A stretch of 64,000 nt of DNA from assembly GCA_025531455.1 (NCBI GenBank), contig JAMYHL010000020.1:372001-436000 (forward strand), given 5' to 3'. The notes beneath the pieces were generated by a model. It was not told the DNA's origin. It saw only the letters and a program-made list of their open reading frames with translations, and made no database searches. Each line of letters opens with the position of its first letter. Positions within the stretch are counted from its first letter, which is position 1. Below, one piece after another: positions 1 through 10,355 of this stretch. This DNA is from Apiotrichum sp. Y4204. Lineage: Eukaryota > Basidiomycota > Tremellomycetes > Trichosporonales > Trichosporonaceae. Position numbers and translations under genes: made by a program.

Positions 1-435
1 CGGCGCCCTCTTCCTCTAGGCGCTGGCGCCGCCTGTTCTTGTGGTCTTGCCGCCACCCCATTCGTACATACTTTACACATATTAGGACTCTGACGACCGC
101 CCGCCTGCGGGCTTGTAGATGATGCATTTTGTTTTTATCCGTGGCGGTGCCGCGCGAGGACGAGGGAGGGTGGGTCTCTTGGTGGAGGGTGAACGACGTC
201 GCCCTTTCTCGATGTCAAGAGTGGTATGGAATGCGACGCGAGAGGCGGTGGAATGTGTGCGATGACTCTTGTCGACAGCGTTGGATCCTGGTACGAGAAA
301 CTTATTCCACCAGAAGAAATGCTGTCCAGATGGGGGCCTTGATCGCCTACAGCTCACAGCCTCTAAAGAATGGACGCATCATCTCCGCTCAAACCAGCGC
401 TTCGATCCAATGCAATGCATGTACAACTACAACCC
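1..435. other. Downstream flank of PRO2, no gene seen
   Basis: This stretch follows the PRO2 stop codon (PRO2 reads leftward). Open frames here are short, lack family motifs and have no convincing splice structure. The first ~60 bases could belong to the end of a gene lying outside the window, but that cannot be decided from what is visible. Confidence 0.5.
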
Positions 436-1926
436 CTAGAACGGCGCTGTGCGCTCGATATCCGTGTGGGTGTATCCCTGCCCCTTCTCGTGGTCGGCGA
501 TCGTCGATCCTTCCGGCTGAGTCGAGCGGAGGACATATTTGTAGATGACGAGGCCGTCAAGACCGACCGGTCCACGCGCGTGCGTCTTGCCCGTCGAGAT
601 GCCCACCTCCGTGCCGAGACCGTACCGCGTCCCGTCCGCAAAGCGCGTCGACGCATTGACAAAGCAGTTGGCGCTGTCGAGTCCGCGCGCCCATGCGCTC
701 ATCGCGGATTCCGTCTCGGTGACGATACTGTCGGTGTGGTGCGACGAGTGTGCGTTGATGTGCTTGATCGCGGCGGAGACGTCGGGGACGGCCTTGACCG
801 CCAGAGTCGGGCCGAGGAACTCGGTAAAGTAGTCGTCCGGAGTCGAGGCGCTGGCCTTCTTGGCGGCAGCGGTGCCGGAGATGGCGGCGAGGGTTGCCGC
901 GTCGCATTTCAGCTCAACGTCCACGGCAGCCAGGGCGTCCGCGACCTGCGGCCACAGAGTCGCGAGGAGCGACTCGTGCACCAGTAGCGTCTCGGCGGCG
1001 TTGCATGCTGCCATGTAGTCAATCTGGGGTCAGCAAGAGGGAATTGGGGAGATTATCCCGGCGTGAAGAAGGTCTGAAGGTTCTGTGCAGTGCCTACTGA
1101 GACTGCCGAAGCTCGGGTCCGAGATGCTCCCACAGAAAGCCTTCTCTGCATCATCGCCTCGGTGGCGACTCACCTTCGACTCGACTGCAATCCTGATCGC
1201 CTTGTTCGCGTCCGCCGTCTCGTCGAGGTACACTGCGCAGATGCCGTCCGCGTGGCCCATAACGGGAATGCGGGTGTTGTTCTGAATCGAGGTGACGAGC
1301 GCGTTGCCGCCGCGGGGCATCACGAGGTCAATGTACTTGTCCTGCGCGAGGAGGCTCGAGATCTCCTCGCGGGTCGAGACGGTCTGGACAAATGTAGAGG
1401 GAATGGACGTCTTTGCGAGCGCGTCGGCGATAATCTTCGAGAGCACGGCGGTCGTGTGGCTGCTCTCCTTGCCGCCCTTGAGGATCGCCGCGTTGCCCGA
1501 CTTGATAGCCAGCGCGGCGATGTTGACGACGACCTCGGGGCGCGCCTCGAAGATGACGAGCAGCACGCCAACGGGGCAAGTCACGCGGTGGAGCTGGAGC
1601 CCCGGGCCGAGCTCCTTGGCGAAAGTGACAATGCCGGTCGGGAGGGGGAGGGCCGCGACGTCCGTGATGCCCTGCAGCATCGAGTCGTACTTTCCCTTCT
1701 TGCCGAGGTCGAGGCGCGAGAGGAGCGAGGCCGAGAGCTTGCCGCTCTCCACGAGCGGCGCCGCGGCCTCCATGTCCTTCTTGTTCGCGGCGAGCACCTC
1801 GTCGCGCGCACTGGCGATCGCGTCGCGGATAGAGGAGAGCGCGACGTCGCGCTCGGACGCGGGAACGAGCTGCGACGCTTCAAAGGCGGCGCGAGCGGCC
1901 TTGGCGATCGATTCGGCGGAGGCCAT
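436..1926 (-). CDS. PRO2: Glutamate-5-semialdehyde dehydrogenase (gamma-glutamyl phosphate reductase)
   Basis: Second enzyme of proline biosynthesis: reduces gamma-glutamyl phosphate to glutamate-5-semialdehyde with NADPH in the cytosol. Two exons, 1926-1174 and 1023-436, give 446 aa, close to the ~450 aa usual for the family. The donor (GTGAGT after VESK) and acceptor (CCCAG before IDY) restore the family sequence VESK-IDYMAACNAAETLL around the catalytic cysteine. Other hallmarks are VLLVIFEARPEVV, KSGNAAILKGGKE and DLVMPRGG in exon 1, and GPVGLDGLVIYKY near the C-terminus. A ~27-residue tail follows that last motif and is longer than in many homologues. The start at 1926 gives the expected MASAESIAKAARAAFEAS opening; in-frame methionines further upstream would add only low-quality leader sequence. 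The gene is divergent from the magnesium transporter gene. The identification is firm. Confidence 0.95.
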
Positions 1927-2529
1927 TTTGTGTAATGTTCGTGGGGAGTGTGAATGGAGTGTTGTTGTGACTTTCACCAGGACATCTACATTGCTTGCCA
2001 AGCCGAACTTTCCGACTCGATCGCGGACAATGCGATGGAGGCGATAGGTCGACCGTGGGAGATACGTTACAGTACAGAGGTACAGAGGGACATGCTGGAT
2101 CCTCATGGTGGTAACGTGCGTGAGCTTTGGCGCTTTGGCCTTTGGTGGCTTGTATGGCTTGCTCGCGTTACTCGGTTACGCCGGGGCATGCGGGGTGGCG
2201 CGCGGACATCCCGAGTGACCGCGAGTGGGCGGATAGTGCAGCATGTGTGTTTCGTCTCACGACCACTCTGCGACGATGCAATCGTCATCCTGCAGCAAAA
2301 GACGGCGACGGCGACGACGGACACCCAGCCCCGCGAATGTTGATCGCGATTGACCGATATATGAATGACCGACACCAGTTGATCTGATCCACTCGTTCGT
2401 CCATCTTGTAACTTGTCCCACACAACAGCTGCGGGCACGCGTACACTCTTTCACTTCCAGCCATCGACATTGGCATCTCGTTCTCTGTTCAACTTCCTCT
2501 TCTATCCATCTGACAATGGCCGCCTAAAC
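1927..2529. promoter_or_regulatory. Divergent intergenic region between PRO2 and the NIPA transporter
   Basis: About 600 bp separate the two divergent start codons and should hold both promoters. No coding structure is visible. A short ATG-GCC-GCC-TAA mini-frame (2516-2527) lies immediately before the transporter ATG and could act as a three-codon upstream ORF. No clear TATA box was seen. Confidence 0.45.
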
Positions 2530-4348
2530 ATGTCCACATCGGAAACCCAGGCGTCCCTCATCGGCGTCGCCATCGCGTGTGCCGGCAACATTCTCATCTC
2601 TCTAGCCCTGTGCGTCGCTTGTCCGCGCGGAATACTCATCCCAGAACCGTCCAGAAACTAGCCCATCAGCGGCGCGACGCCGAGTCGAAACACGGCAGTC
2701 CGGCGCGCGTTCCCGTGACAATCTACGGCGCGACGCGCGCGCCCGCCGCCGACCCACATGCGCTGTATTCCGCCCTCGAATCCCAGACCCGAACGCCCAA
2801 CACCCACTCGCACCCCACGGGTCCACACCTCCCCTCCCACCCCTCCCCGCCGCCATCTCACTCTCCCACCGCTGCCGGCGAGGCGGGATACCTTCGTTCG
2901 CGGCTGTGGTGGCTCGGGCTCGGGCTCATGGCCCTCGGCGAGGCGGGAAACTTCCTCTCGTACGGCTTTGCGCCCGCGTCCGTCGTCGCGCCCCTCGGGA
3001 CAGTAGCGCTCATCGCGAACGGCGTATTCGCGCCTCTCATCCTCGGCGAGAGCTTTACGAAGCGAAATGTCCTCGGCGTCGCGCTTGCTATTCTCGGCGC
3101 AGTGACCATTGTCTGGAGCTCCCGGAACGACAATAAGCGTGTAAGTGGTCGAAGCCATGCCGAATTGCCGTGGGAAGCTGCCGAACTGTGTCAAGGAGCT
3201 TCCCTCTGCTTCGCGAGTCTGCGAGCCCGGTTGTTGTGTGTCACCGGATCGTTCTGCATTCTCTGCAACCTCTTCCGGTCTCAATGTTTCTCCCCGAATT
3301 CTCCTCACTAACGTCAGCTATCCCCCGACGAGCTCCTTGCCGCAATCACAGCCCTCCCATTCGTAACCTACACAGCCATCACCTTTTCCCTCATAACGCC
3401 ACTCACGTTCCTCTCCTCGGGGCCCTGGGGTGACCGGTACGTGATCATCGATGTCGGCCTAGTCGCCCTCTTCGGCGGGTACACCGTCATGGCGACCAAG
3501 GCGCTCAGCTCGCTGCTCTCGCGGCAGCTCATCCTCGCCCTCGAGTATCCCATTGCGTGGGGCGCCATCGTTGTTATTGTTGTTACATCGGTTCTCCAGA
3601 TCAAGTTTCTCAACCGCGCACTCATGCGCTTTGAAAGTAAAGAAGTCATCCCGACCCAGTTTGTCTTCTTCTCTCTGTCTGGTAAGTCGTTGAGGGAGCG
3701 CATGGCCGCGCATGGGAGGTATTGGTACTCGAATCTGCTGAGCTACCAATGCTGCCTCCTATATTGACGATGACTTTTATCACCCTCTTGGCTCAGCACT
3801 TACACCCAGCAATCATCGGTTCTGCCGTGCTATACCAAGAGTTCCACGGCGTCTCACGTTCGGACTTTGTCAACTTTGCTTTTGGCGTGAGTTATTTCCT
3901 GCATTAGATCCCAGCTCACAACCAGGTGGCAACAACGTTCCTCGGCGTGTACTTCCTCACGACGCCCGCGGAGACCGCCGCACTCCCGGTCGATGAGGAG
4001 GCGGCACTGACACTTGCGCCTGAACGGCGCATCTCCACGGGCTCGGCGCTATCGATGCCCCACCCTGGCCTGCCGGTACGCACGCCGCACACAGGCCCCG
4101 ACCGCCAATCGCTACGGCATCGTGCGTCTCAGCCGAACATCGACATCGGCCTGGCTGTCAACTCCCCCGCTGGCCTCTACCTCCTTGCCACCACGCCACC
4201 AATAACCACCCCAGTCCTCGCGACCGCCGCGACCATGGGGCGGCAGCGCGGGATGAGCACCGACAGCGGGATCAACGCGCGCAACGCGTCCCGCCACCGC
4301 AGCGCGAGTACCGTCAACCGCGTGCTCGAGGGCTTGATACGGAAATAA
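2530..4348 (+). CDS. NIPA-type magnesium transporter (DUF803 membrane protein)
   Basis: Multi-spanning membrane protein of the NIPA/DUF803 family, thought to move Mg2+ across the plasma or endosomal membrane. Five exons keep phase: 2530-2609, 2645-3140, 3318-3681, 3810-3886 and 3926-4348, giving 479 aa. Diagnostic blocks in order are LIGVAIACAGNILISLAL, ALGEAGNFLSYGFAPASVVA, PLGTVALIANGVFAPLILGE, NVLGVALAILGAVTIVWSS, FFSLSAIIGSAVLYQEFHG and FVNFAFG-VATTFLGVYFLTT; the last two are completed only across introns. A Pro/Ser-rich loop (~residues 45-100) separates TM1 from the rest, and a ~130-residue cytoplasmic tail rich in Ser/Arg follows the last helix. Its 3' end lies 70 bp from the 3' end of the convergent frataxin gene. 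Substrate is assigned from the family, not seen directly. Confidence 0.9.
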
Positions 4349-4418
4349 AAACTACACTATCTCTTCTTGTTAATTGTATCTGTAGAGTGATGCATCGGTG
4401 CCCTTGGTGCAATTGGAG

Positions 4419-5094
4419 CTACTTGAGCCCTGTGCCCTCCCACTCCTCTCCGGTCCCGGCGTCCTTCAAGAACTGCTTCAGCTCGCCATCGAGCAGCCGG
4501 CCGAGCTGCACGCCCGCCTGCCGGTGGTGCACCCACACGCCGTCGGGCGAGAGCGAGAACCGCGCGGGCCCAGAGACAGGGGACGAAACCCAGATCTGGT
4601 GGTTTGGCGGCTGCTTGTTGATGACATACGTCCCGTGCGCCGGGATCGAGAGCGTCATGACTCCAGACTGACGTTAGAATGTTATTGCAATTACTCTGTG
4701 AGCGTGCATAGCTTGCTCTCCTGAAGAAAGCTACCGCGACTCACGCTGTACTCCACCTCCCAGTCGTCTCCGGGCGCATACTCCTCGCAGAGCACCTCGA
4801 GGCCCTCATGGAGGATATCCATGTCCGCGTCCGCGAGGTCGTGGTATTCCGAGTCGGTAAGGTCACTGGGGTGAGTACAGGTAGAATAGGGGAAGCTACC
4901 ACTTACCGGACAGCAATGCTCGGGTCGACGGCAGGATCTCCATGCGGCGTGCTGTATCGCCGCACGCCCACCGGGGAAGCGGGGACGGTGGGGACAGCGG
5001 GGAGACGGGAAGGGAGGGCGGCGAGCGCGCGGCGGGGAAAAACGGTGGCGGCTACACGCGTGCGCGCCGCGCGGAGAAGCGTTGTGCGGAACAT
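4419..5094 (-). CDS. YFH1: Frataxin, mitochondrial iron-sulfur cluster assembly factor
   Basis: Mitochondrial matrix protein that activates the cysteine desulfurase-scaffold complex in Fe-S cluster synthesis. Three exons, 5094-4907, 4865-4745 and 4667-4419, join in phase to 185 aa. Residues 1-50 are rich in Arg/Ala with no acidic residues ([19 protein letters not shown]) and end near RRYST, as expected for a matrix presequence. The acidic first helix reads [20 protein letters not shown], followed by [14 protein letters not shown]. The beta-sheet core contains [20 protein letters not shown] and ARF, the most conserved part of the family, and ends in a short helix with [12 protein letters not shown]. 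The Tyr-Val-Ile-Asn-Lys-Gln block is diagnostic. It is convergent with the Mg transporter and divergent from the thiamine pyrophosphokinase fusion gene. Confidence 0.95.
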
Positions 5095-6344
5095 AGGAAG
5101 AAACAGTGGGTGGTGGAGAGAGATAACAGATGAGTTGGTTGCTGTTGTGGATTGAGGAAATCGCCATTTGTCGAGAGTGAGTCGCCTGGATGGCGTAATT
5201 CCTGAGTGAAACCCCCAGGTCTGGGGTATAACCCCCCAGGAGTGGAGGAGAATGTTGCTTGTGATGTTTGGCGTTGCGTTGAATTGCATCCAACGGCAAT
5301 GTATGTATCGTGCAACGCATGTCTTGCGTTGAATGGAGTGCGACTTTCTCGCTCGCAGCTTTGGCGCATGTAACCACAGAGTCGGGTAGTTATACTCACA
5401 TCAGCGTTTGACTACTGACTGTCGCGTGCCATCTCGCAATGAAGTGTGTCAGTTGTCAGTTGTCAACAATGAACTGGACTTGTTTCTCCGTCCTTGCTCG
5501 TTCATCATGACATTGATACATTGAGACAGTCTACACGCGGACTGTGTTCTCGGACTTGCACTCGGACTCGTATGAGAACATGCGTTGGGGAGGAGGCTAA
5601 GATGCCGCTGTCGCTATCGGGCCCGATCTCCATGGACCGGAATGACGAGCGCAAGCCAGAGCCAGCTAGAGCCATTCATTCATGCCGTATCTCCTGGCGT
5701 TCCGATGACGCAGGCTGCCGGCGGGGGTAACAAGGTTAAATGACGCACAAGTCAAACCTAATACCCCACAGATTCGGTAATTGACAATGTGAAGTTTATA
5801 TTAAGAATGGTGACAGATTCAAATAGAAGCAGAGCTCCAACCCGCAAAAACAAATGATTCTCGCTCGCACCTCCTGAGCTCCTGAGCGCCTGCAGAGGTC
5901 CAGTCGATCCAGTCAATGAGGTGTGGTTAGCACACATGCAGAGAACAAGCATTTCTCGCAGCGCTGCCATGCCATGGACTGTAGATCCGTAGGCGATGTT
6001 GAGCTGTACGCATCTGGAGCGGAGACAGCAAGGAATGCGGTTGATGTGAATCGTGGTACGGTGGTGCATGACGGTGGACGGAAGTTCTGGACCACAAGCC
6101 AGAAGTGCACACTGAAATTGACAGATTGCATTGGATTGCATTGATTCCTTGATTGCTCTCGTCCATTCCTATCCTACCCCTTCCACCTCTTCTTATCCCA
6201 TTTGTCTATCTCTCTATCATTCTCGACCGTTTCTCTTCTTATCTTGTCTCTTCTCCCCAACAGTCACTTCGCGCCGGCGATCCCCCTTCCCCTTCTCCAA
6301 AACGGCAGCTCCCACGAGCTCCGACGCACGTTCTCGAGAGTACA
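5095..6344. other. Intergenic region between frataxin and the thiamine pyrophosphokinase fusion
   Basis: About 1.25 kb between two divergent genes, so it should carry both promoters. No frame shows codon bias or motifs. A perfect palindrome CCCCAG-GT-CTGGGG sits at 5213-5226, followed closely by another CCCCCC run, ~120 bp upstream of the frataxin ATG. The last ~180 bp before 6345 are pyrimidine-rich, like a fungal 5' leader. Confidence 0.5.
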
Positions 6345-9300
6345 ATGCAGAGACAGCCCGAACTCCATGTTTCGGCGGTACGTAGCGTCGTGTGCTTGTT
6401 CTGGATGCTGACACTTGCTCCTCTGTCGCTACCACTGTATCCGTGTCTTCCTGCTGATCGGTTGACTCATCCTCGTCTGTCGGCCATTGTGCACGCATCG
6501 TCCACCTCACCCTCACCTCGCACCGACACCTCCGCCTCACTCGCAACGACTCTGTCATCTCGGGCTTGTTGTTCCGCCTCGCCTTGCTACTCTCTACTAC
6601 CCTGTGGCATGGGCTGCGCTTGCCTTCAACTCTCCACCGCCTTGGCCCTCGCCATGGCGCTTTCCCATCATCCCCCCCGGATCCGACCATCCATCTGCCC
6701 TGACTTCCCATGATTGTCTTTGCAATTGACCTGACCCCCCTAACGCGCTCCGGCCGCACAGCTCTCTCCCGCCGAGTTCCGTGCGTATACGCGCTACCTC
6801 GACCTGATTGCCCTCACGGCCGCGCGCGACACTTCTTCCCCCTCGGCCCTCGACGCGGACGGGATGGTGCGCTTTGCGCGGCCTGTCGTGCGCGAGTTTT
6901 GTGTCGAGAGGCTTGGGGTGCCGAGGGGAATCGTTGAGGATGTGAGTGGTCTGAGCGACGCGTCTTTGTGCTGGGAAAGCGAGGGGGAAGGCTATGTTCA
7001 CCGGCCTCAGCCTAATACCGGGGGCATCCCTCATGTTTATTGCCAGGCATTACTCTGCCTCACTCTGCCTTGGTCCCCCACAGCTTAAATCAAAGGACTG
7101 CCTGAAGCATTCCCAAAACACTCCTTTCTTTGGACCAGACTGACCGACAGGTTCTGACCACCCTCCTTCCGAGCGCGCCGCGGCTTACGGCGGGGAATGT
7201 TTATGCCGTGCTCCGTCTCCTGGCACACATTGTGCCCTCATCGTCGGAGAACAGGTCTCCGCGCCCAAAGGCGCTGGATCCTGACTTTGTGTTTGTGCCC
7301 AGTATGTGCAGTATCCTGTTTGTGATCTTGAGAGCTGACAAGTGTTCCTCGTTCCACTGTTTCGGCATGACTTTCCACACTGACCCGGCTATGAACTCGT
7401 GCTTTTAGTCGACCCGCTACCGCTCGATCCCGATGCGCCCCTGCCGCTGGCACCACCGCGGCGTGTGGCTAGTCTCCACTCAAAGGGATCCCGATCGGTC
7501 AGTGGGCCGCCGATCATCGCTCCAAGGCCGTCACTCCCTCCACGGCGCCCGGCGTCGCCTCCCTTCCCTACTTCGCAGTCTCCTCATTCTGTTCCGAGTT
7601 CAGCACCGCCATCACCACCACCTAGTCGCAACGTGCCAAATCGCAAGTCGCTTCCTGCTGTTCACAGCATGGACCCTTTCCGTGACAATCCCAGCCCCGG
7701 CAACTCGCCAGTCAAGTCGCGGACACTCAGTGCTAGTGCAAGCAATAACCCATTCCGCAACAGCGCCGCGGCGTCGCCACTGCCTGAGACCATTCCGTTC
7801 CCCATATCCGCACCGCCGACAGTCACCGCACACTCAATCAAGGTCGGGCCGCCGCTCCCACCGCGAAAGCCGAGCGTGCGCCGGCCGACGCCGTCTGCCC
7901 CATCGCTCCCACCTCGGCAGCCGTCTCGCTCCCGGGGGGATTCGGTCGGGAGTTCCTCGGCCCCGACTTCCACCTCGCAGCCTTCAAACATCATGCAGCA
8001 AAGCTTTGCTGCAGCTGCCGCTGGAGAGATATCACGCCGGAAGGAGGATACCGTGTTCCAAGTGATCCGCAGCTCGTCGCCGGCACCGTCTGTGCCAACG
8101 CCTCCTCTTGCACCTGTTCCAGGTCGTCGTGATCTTATCGATACCGTAAATCGCGCCATACGCGAATGCGAAGTGGATCCCCCGCCGCCCCCTCCGCAGC
8201 GTGTCGCCTCTATCTCCCGTCCCAAGTCTCTCCCGCCGGGCTCTCGCAGCAACTCCTCGAGCGGATTCATTGCCGCGGTGGAAAAGTACCGCCCCAAGCA
8301 CCCTGGACTCAAAACATGGTCAGCTGGCCCTCTGCTCAACGACCGGCCACACCGGCAGCCGTACGCCATGATCATCGTGAACCAGCCTGTCACCCGCCGC
8401 GACACGCTCCTCCGAGCGTGGGCCGCCTGCACCCTCAGGTTTTGTGCGGACGGAGGTGCAAACCGGCTCCACGACGTACTTGATCCGGAGGAAAGGGCGC
8501 AGATGCTTCCCACGATGATCAAGGGTGATCTGGACAGTATACGCCCTGAAGTCCGAGCCTTCTATGTCTCGAAAGGCGTGGCACTCAAGCGCGACCCTTC
8601 CGAGTACGCGACGGATCTCATGAAGTGCATCGAGGAGATTGAATCCATCGAAGCCTCGAGCGGCAAGACATTCACTCTCCTGATCTTTGGAGGACTGAGC
8701 GGTCGGCTCGACCAGACCACCCACACGATGAGCGTGATGCACAAGCTCCGCGAATCGCGTCGGGAGACCTTTGTGATGAGCGAAGACAGCATCGCTTGGG
8801 TCCTGGACAAGGGGGCACATCTCATCGACATCGACCACACGACCATGGGCCAGACGTGCGGCATTCTACCCCTGGGCGTCAACGAGTCGTTTGTGCGCAC
8901 CGAAGGCCTCAAGTGGAACCTCGACTGGGTTACAAGTCTGGACGGCGCTGTGTCGACTTCGAACCACCTCCTCCCTTCGGAGCCAGCAGTCCTCGTCGAG
9001 ACGTCCGCTCCGGTATTCTGGACCGTGGAGATCCGCGAGGACCTGCCACCCATCCAACCTGTCCGAACTCCACTTTCGCCAGCAGACGAACTGTCACGTG
9101 GTGTCAAGGAACTGGGAGCTGGATTCGTCCGTGCGGCCGGTGGGGTCGCTGGGGTCGGCAAGGGTCTGACTCGCCGATTGAGTCGCCAGGGCCTTCCGGG
9201 GCAGGTTGGCGGCGGCGCTCTGGCAAATGGGGAGATGCTCAAGGACAGGGAACGCATGTGGGAGAGGGAGAGGCGCGAGAGGACTGGGCTGGTCGGTGCG

Positions 9301-9387
9301 GCCGCCGCGCAGGCCACCGCCGACACGAGCAGCGAGGACGAGCACGGGGACCACCGATACGCGTCGGGCTATTCCCTCCTGGATTAG
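6345..9387 (+). CDS. THI80: Thiamine pyrophosphokinase with EH-like and proline-rich N-terminal extension
   Basis: Transfers pyrophosphate from ATP to thiamine to make the cofactor TPP. Four exons, 6345-6377, 6762-6941, 7151-7301 and 7409-9387, stay in phase and give 780 aa, about three times a plain fungal enzyme. The kinase lies at ~440-665: AMIIVNQPV, RFCADGGANRLHD, IKGDLDSI, DPSEYATDLMKC, LIFGGLSGRLDQTTHTMSVM and the C-terminal TSNHL block. Residues ~10-115 (LSPAEFRAYTRYLDLIA, DADGMVRFARPVVREF, TAGNVYAVLRLLAH) resemble an EF-hand/EH-type helical module; this is a resemblance only. Residues ~122-435 are Pro/Ser-rich and hold DPFRDNP and NNPFRNS, short motifs of the type bound by endocytic adaptors. 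A ~115-residue tail follows the kinase. Fusion of linker and kinase is certain because exon 4 alone encodes both; attachment of exons 1-3 rests on splice phase. Confidence 0.85.
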
Positions 9388-10355
9388 GTCTCTGTTGGCC
9401 ATTGGGATTGGTTGGGTAGGGAAGTGTTGGTGGCCAGGGTTTGTGCGGAGTGTGGGGAGAGTGGTGACGCCATGATACAGTTGATAAGGGCTGGAGAGCC
9501 AGAACACCACGTACAGTACATATGCATTACACTACGATACTGCGAGAGAATGGATGCAGGTCATCCAACATCCGGTGTTCACGATACAACACCAGAATGC
9601 ATGCGTCATAACCTCCTGTCTCACGGTTGTTGACGGCATGACGGTGTCACTACCGACGTCCCCCGGTCTATATGGAGTAGAGGGGTGGAACTATAAGGAA
9701 AAAATTGCACCGGCAATTAGCCGCGAGTTCGGTCCCCAATAGCCCCTTGCCGAGTTGTTCGAGTCCAGCTGTCCCAGTCTATTCATCCCAGCGCATCACT
9801 CGTCACTCGTCACTGGATCACTCGCACCCCTCTCCACTCATCGTCTCCACTCGCATCTCGTCACTTTGCATCCTGACTTCCCACCGCAACGTATATCGGT
9901 CAACACGGCTCCATCCAACCCCCGCTGCGTGCTTGAGTGCATAGCAGCCCCGGCCCGACCACGCACGACGCAGCCACCCGTGGTTTCTGGTTCCTGCGCT
10001 GTAACCTCTGCGCAGCACCCGGCGACCGATCGTGATTCCGCGGCCCGAGTGCGGGTCCCCCAGGTCGTCTCCAGCGCCAGAGTACGCACGCGCCGAACTT
10101 TGAGTCTCGAGGAGTCGAGTCGAGTCGAGTCTAGGTCTGAAAGTCGCACTCGCCATCGCCAGTGCTCTCGTCGAGCATCGAGTCTCCACAGCTCCATCGG
10201 TCTCGAGTGAAAGCACGCGATCACGCCGCGAGCTATTCCGCTGGGCGCCTCCAGTCCGTCACCTCGCTTCCCCGCTTTCTCGCTTCCGCTCGCTTCGGTG
10301 CATCGCGTCGCACAGACGCCGTGCATAGCATAGCCGCGGAGCACCCCATCGCAGC
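9388..10355. other. Intergenic region and 5' leader of the serine-rich gene
   Basis: No gene was found. The second half is rich in CACTCGTC-like direct repeats (about 9790-9870) and contains a GAGTC tandem. The last few hundred bases resemble a pyrimidine-rich 5' leader leading into the ATG at 10356. Confidence 0.5.
10112..10131. repeat. Short tandem repeat, GAGTC x4
   Basis: Four perfect head-to-tail copies of the pentamer GAGTC lie in the presumed 5' leader of the following serine-rich gene. The block is short enough to be a chance microsatellite. Confidence 0.85.

Noticed and set aside
1090..1935. Long + strand frame opposite PRO2
   Set aside because: It is the antisense of a well-supported conserved exon; high GC at third positions keeps the opposite strand open.
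7662..8522. Long - strand frame opposite the thiamine pyrophosphokinase
   Set aside because: Antisense shadow of the large fourth exon; no motifs.
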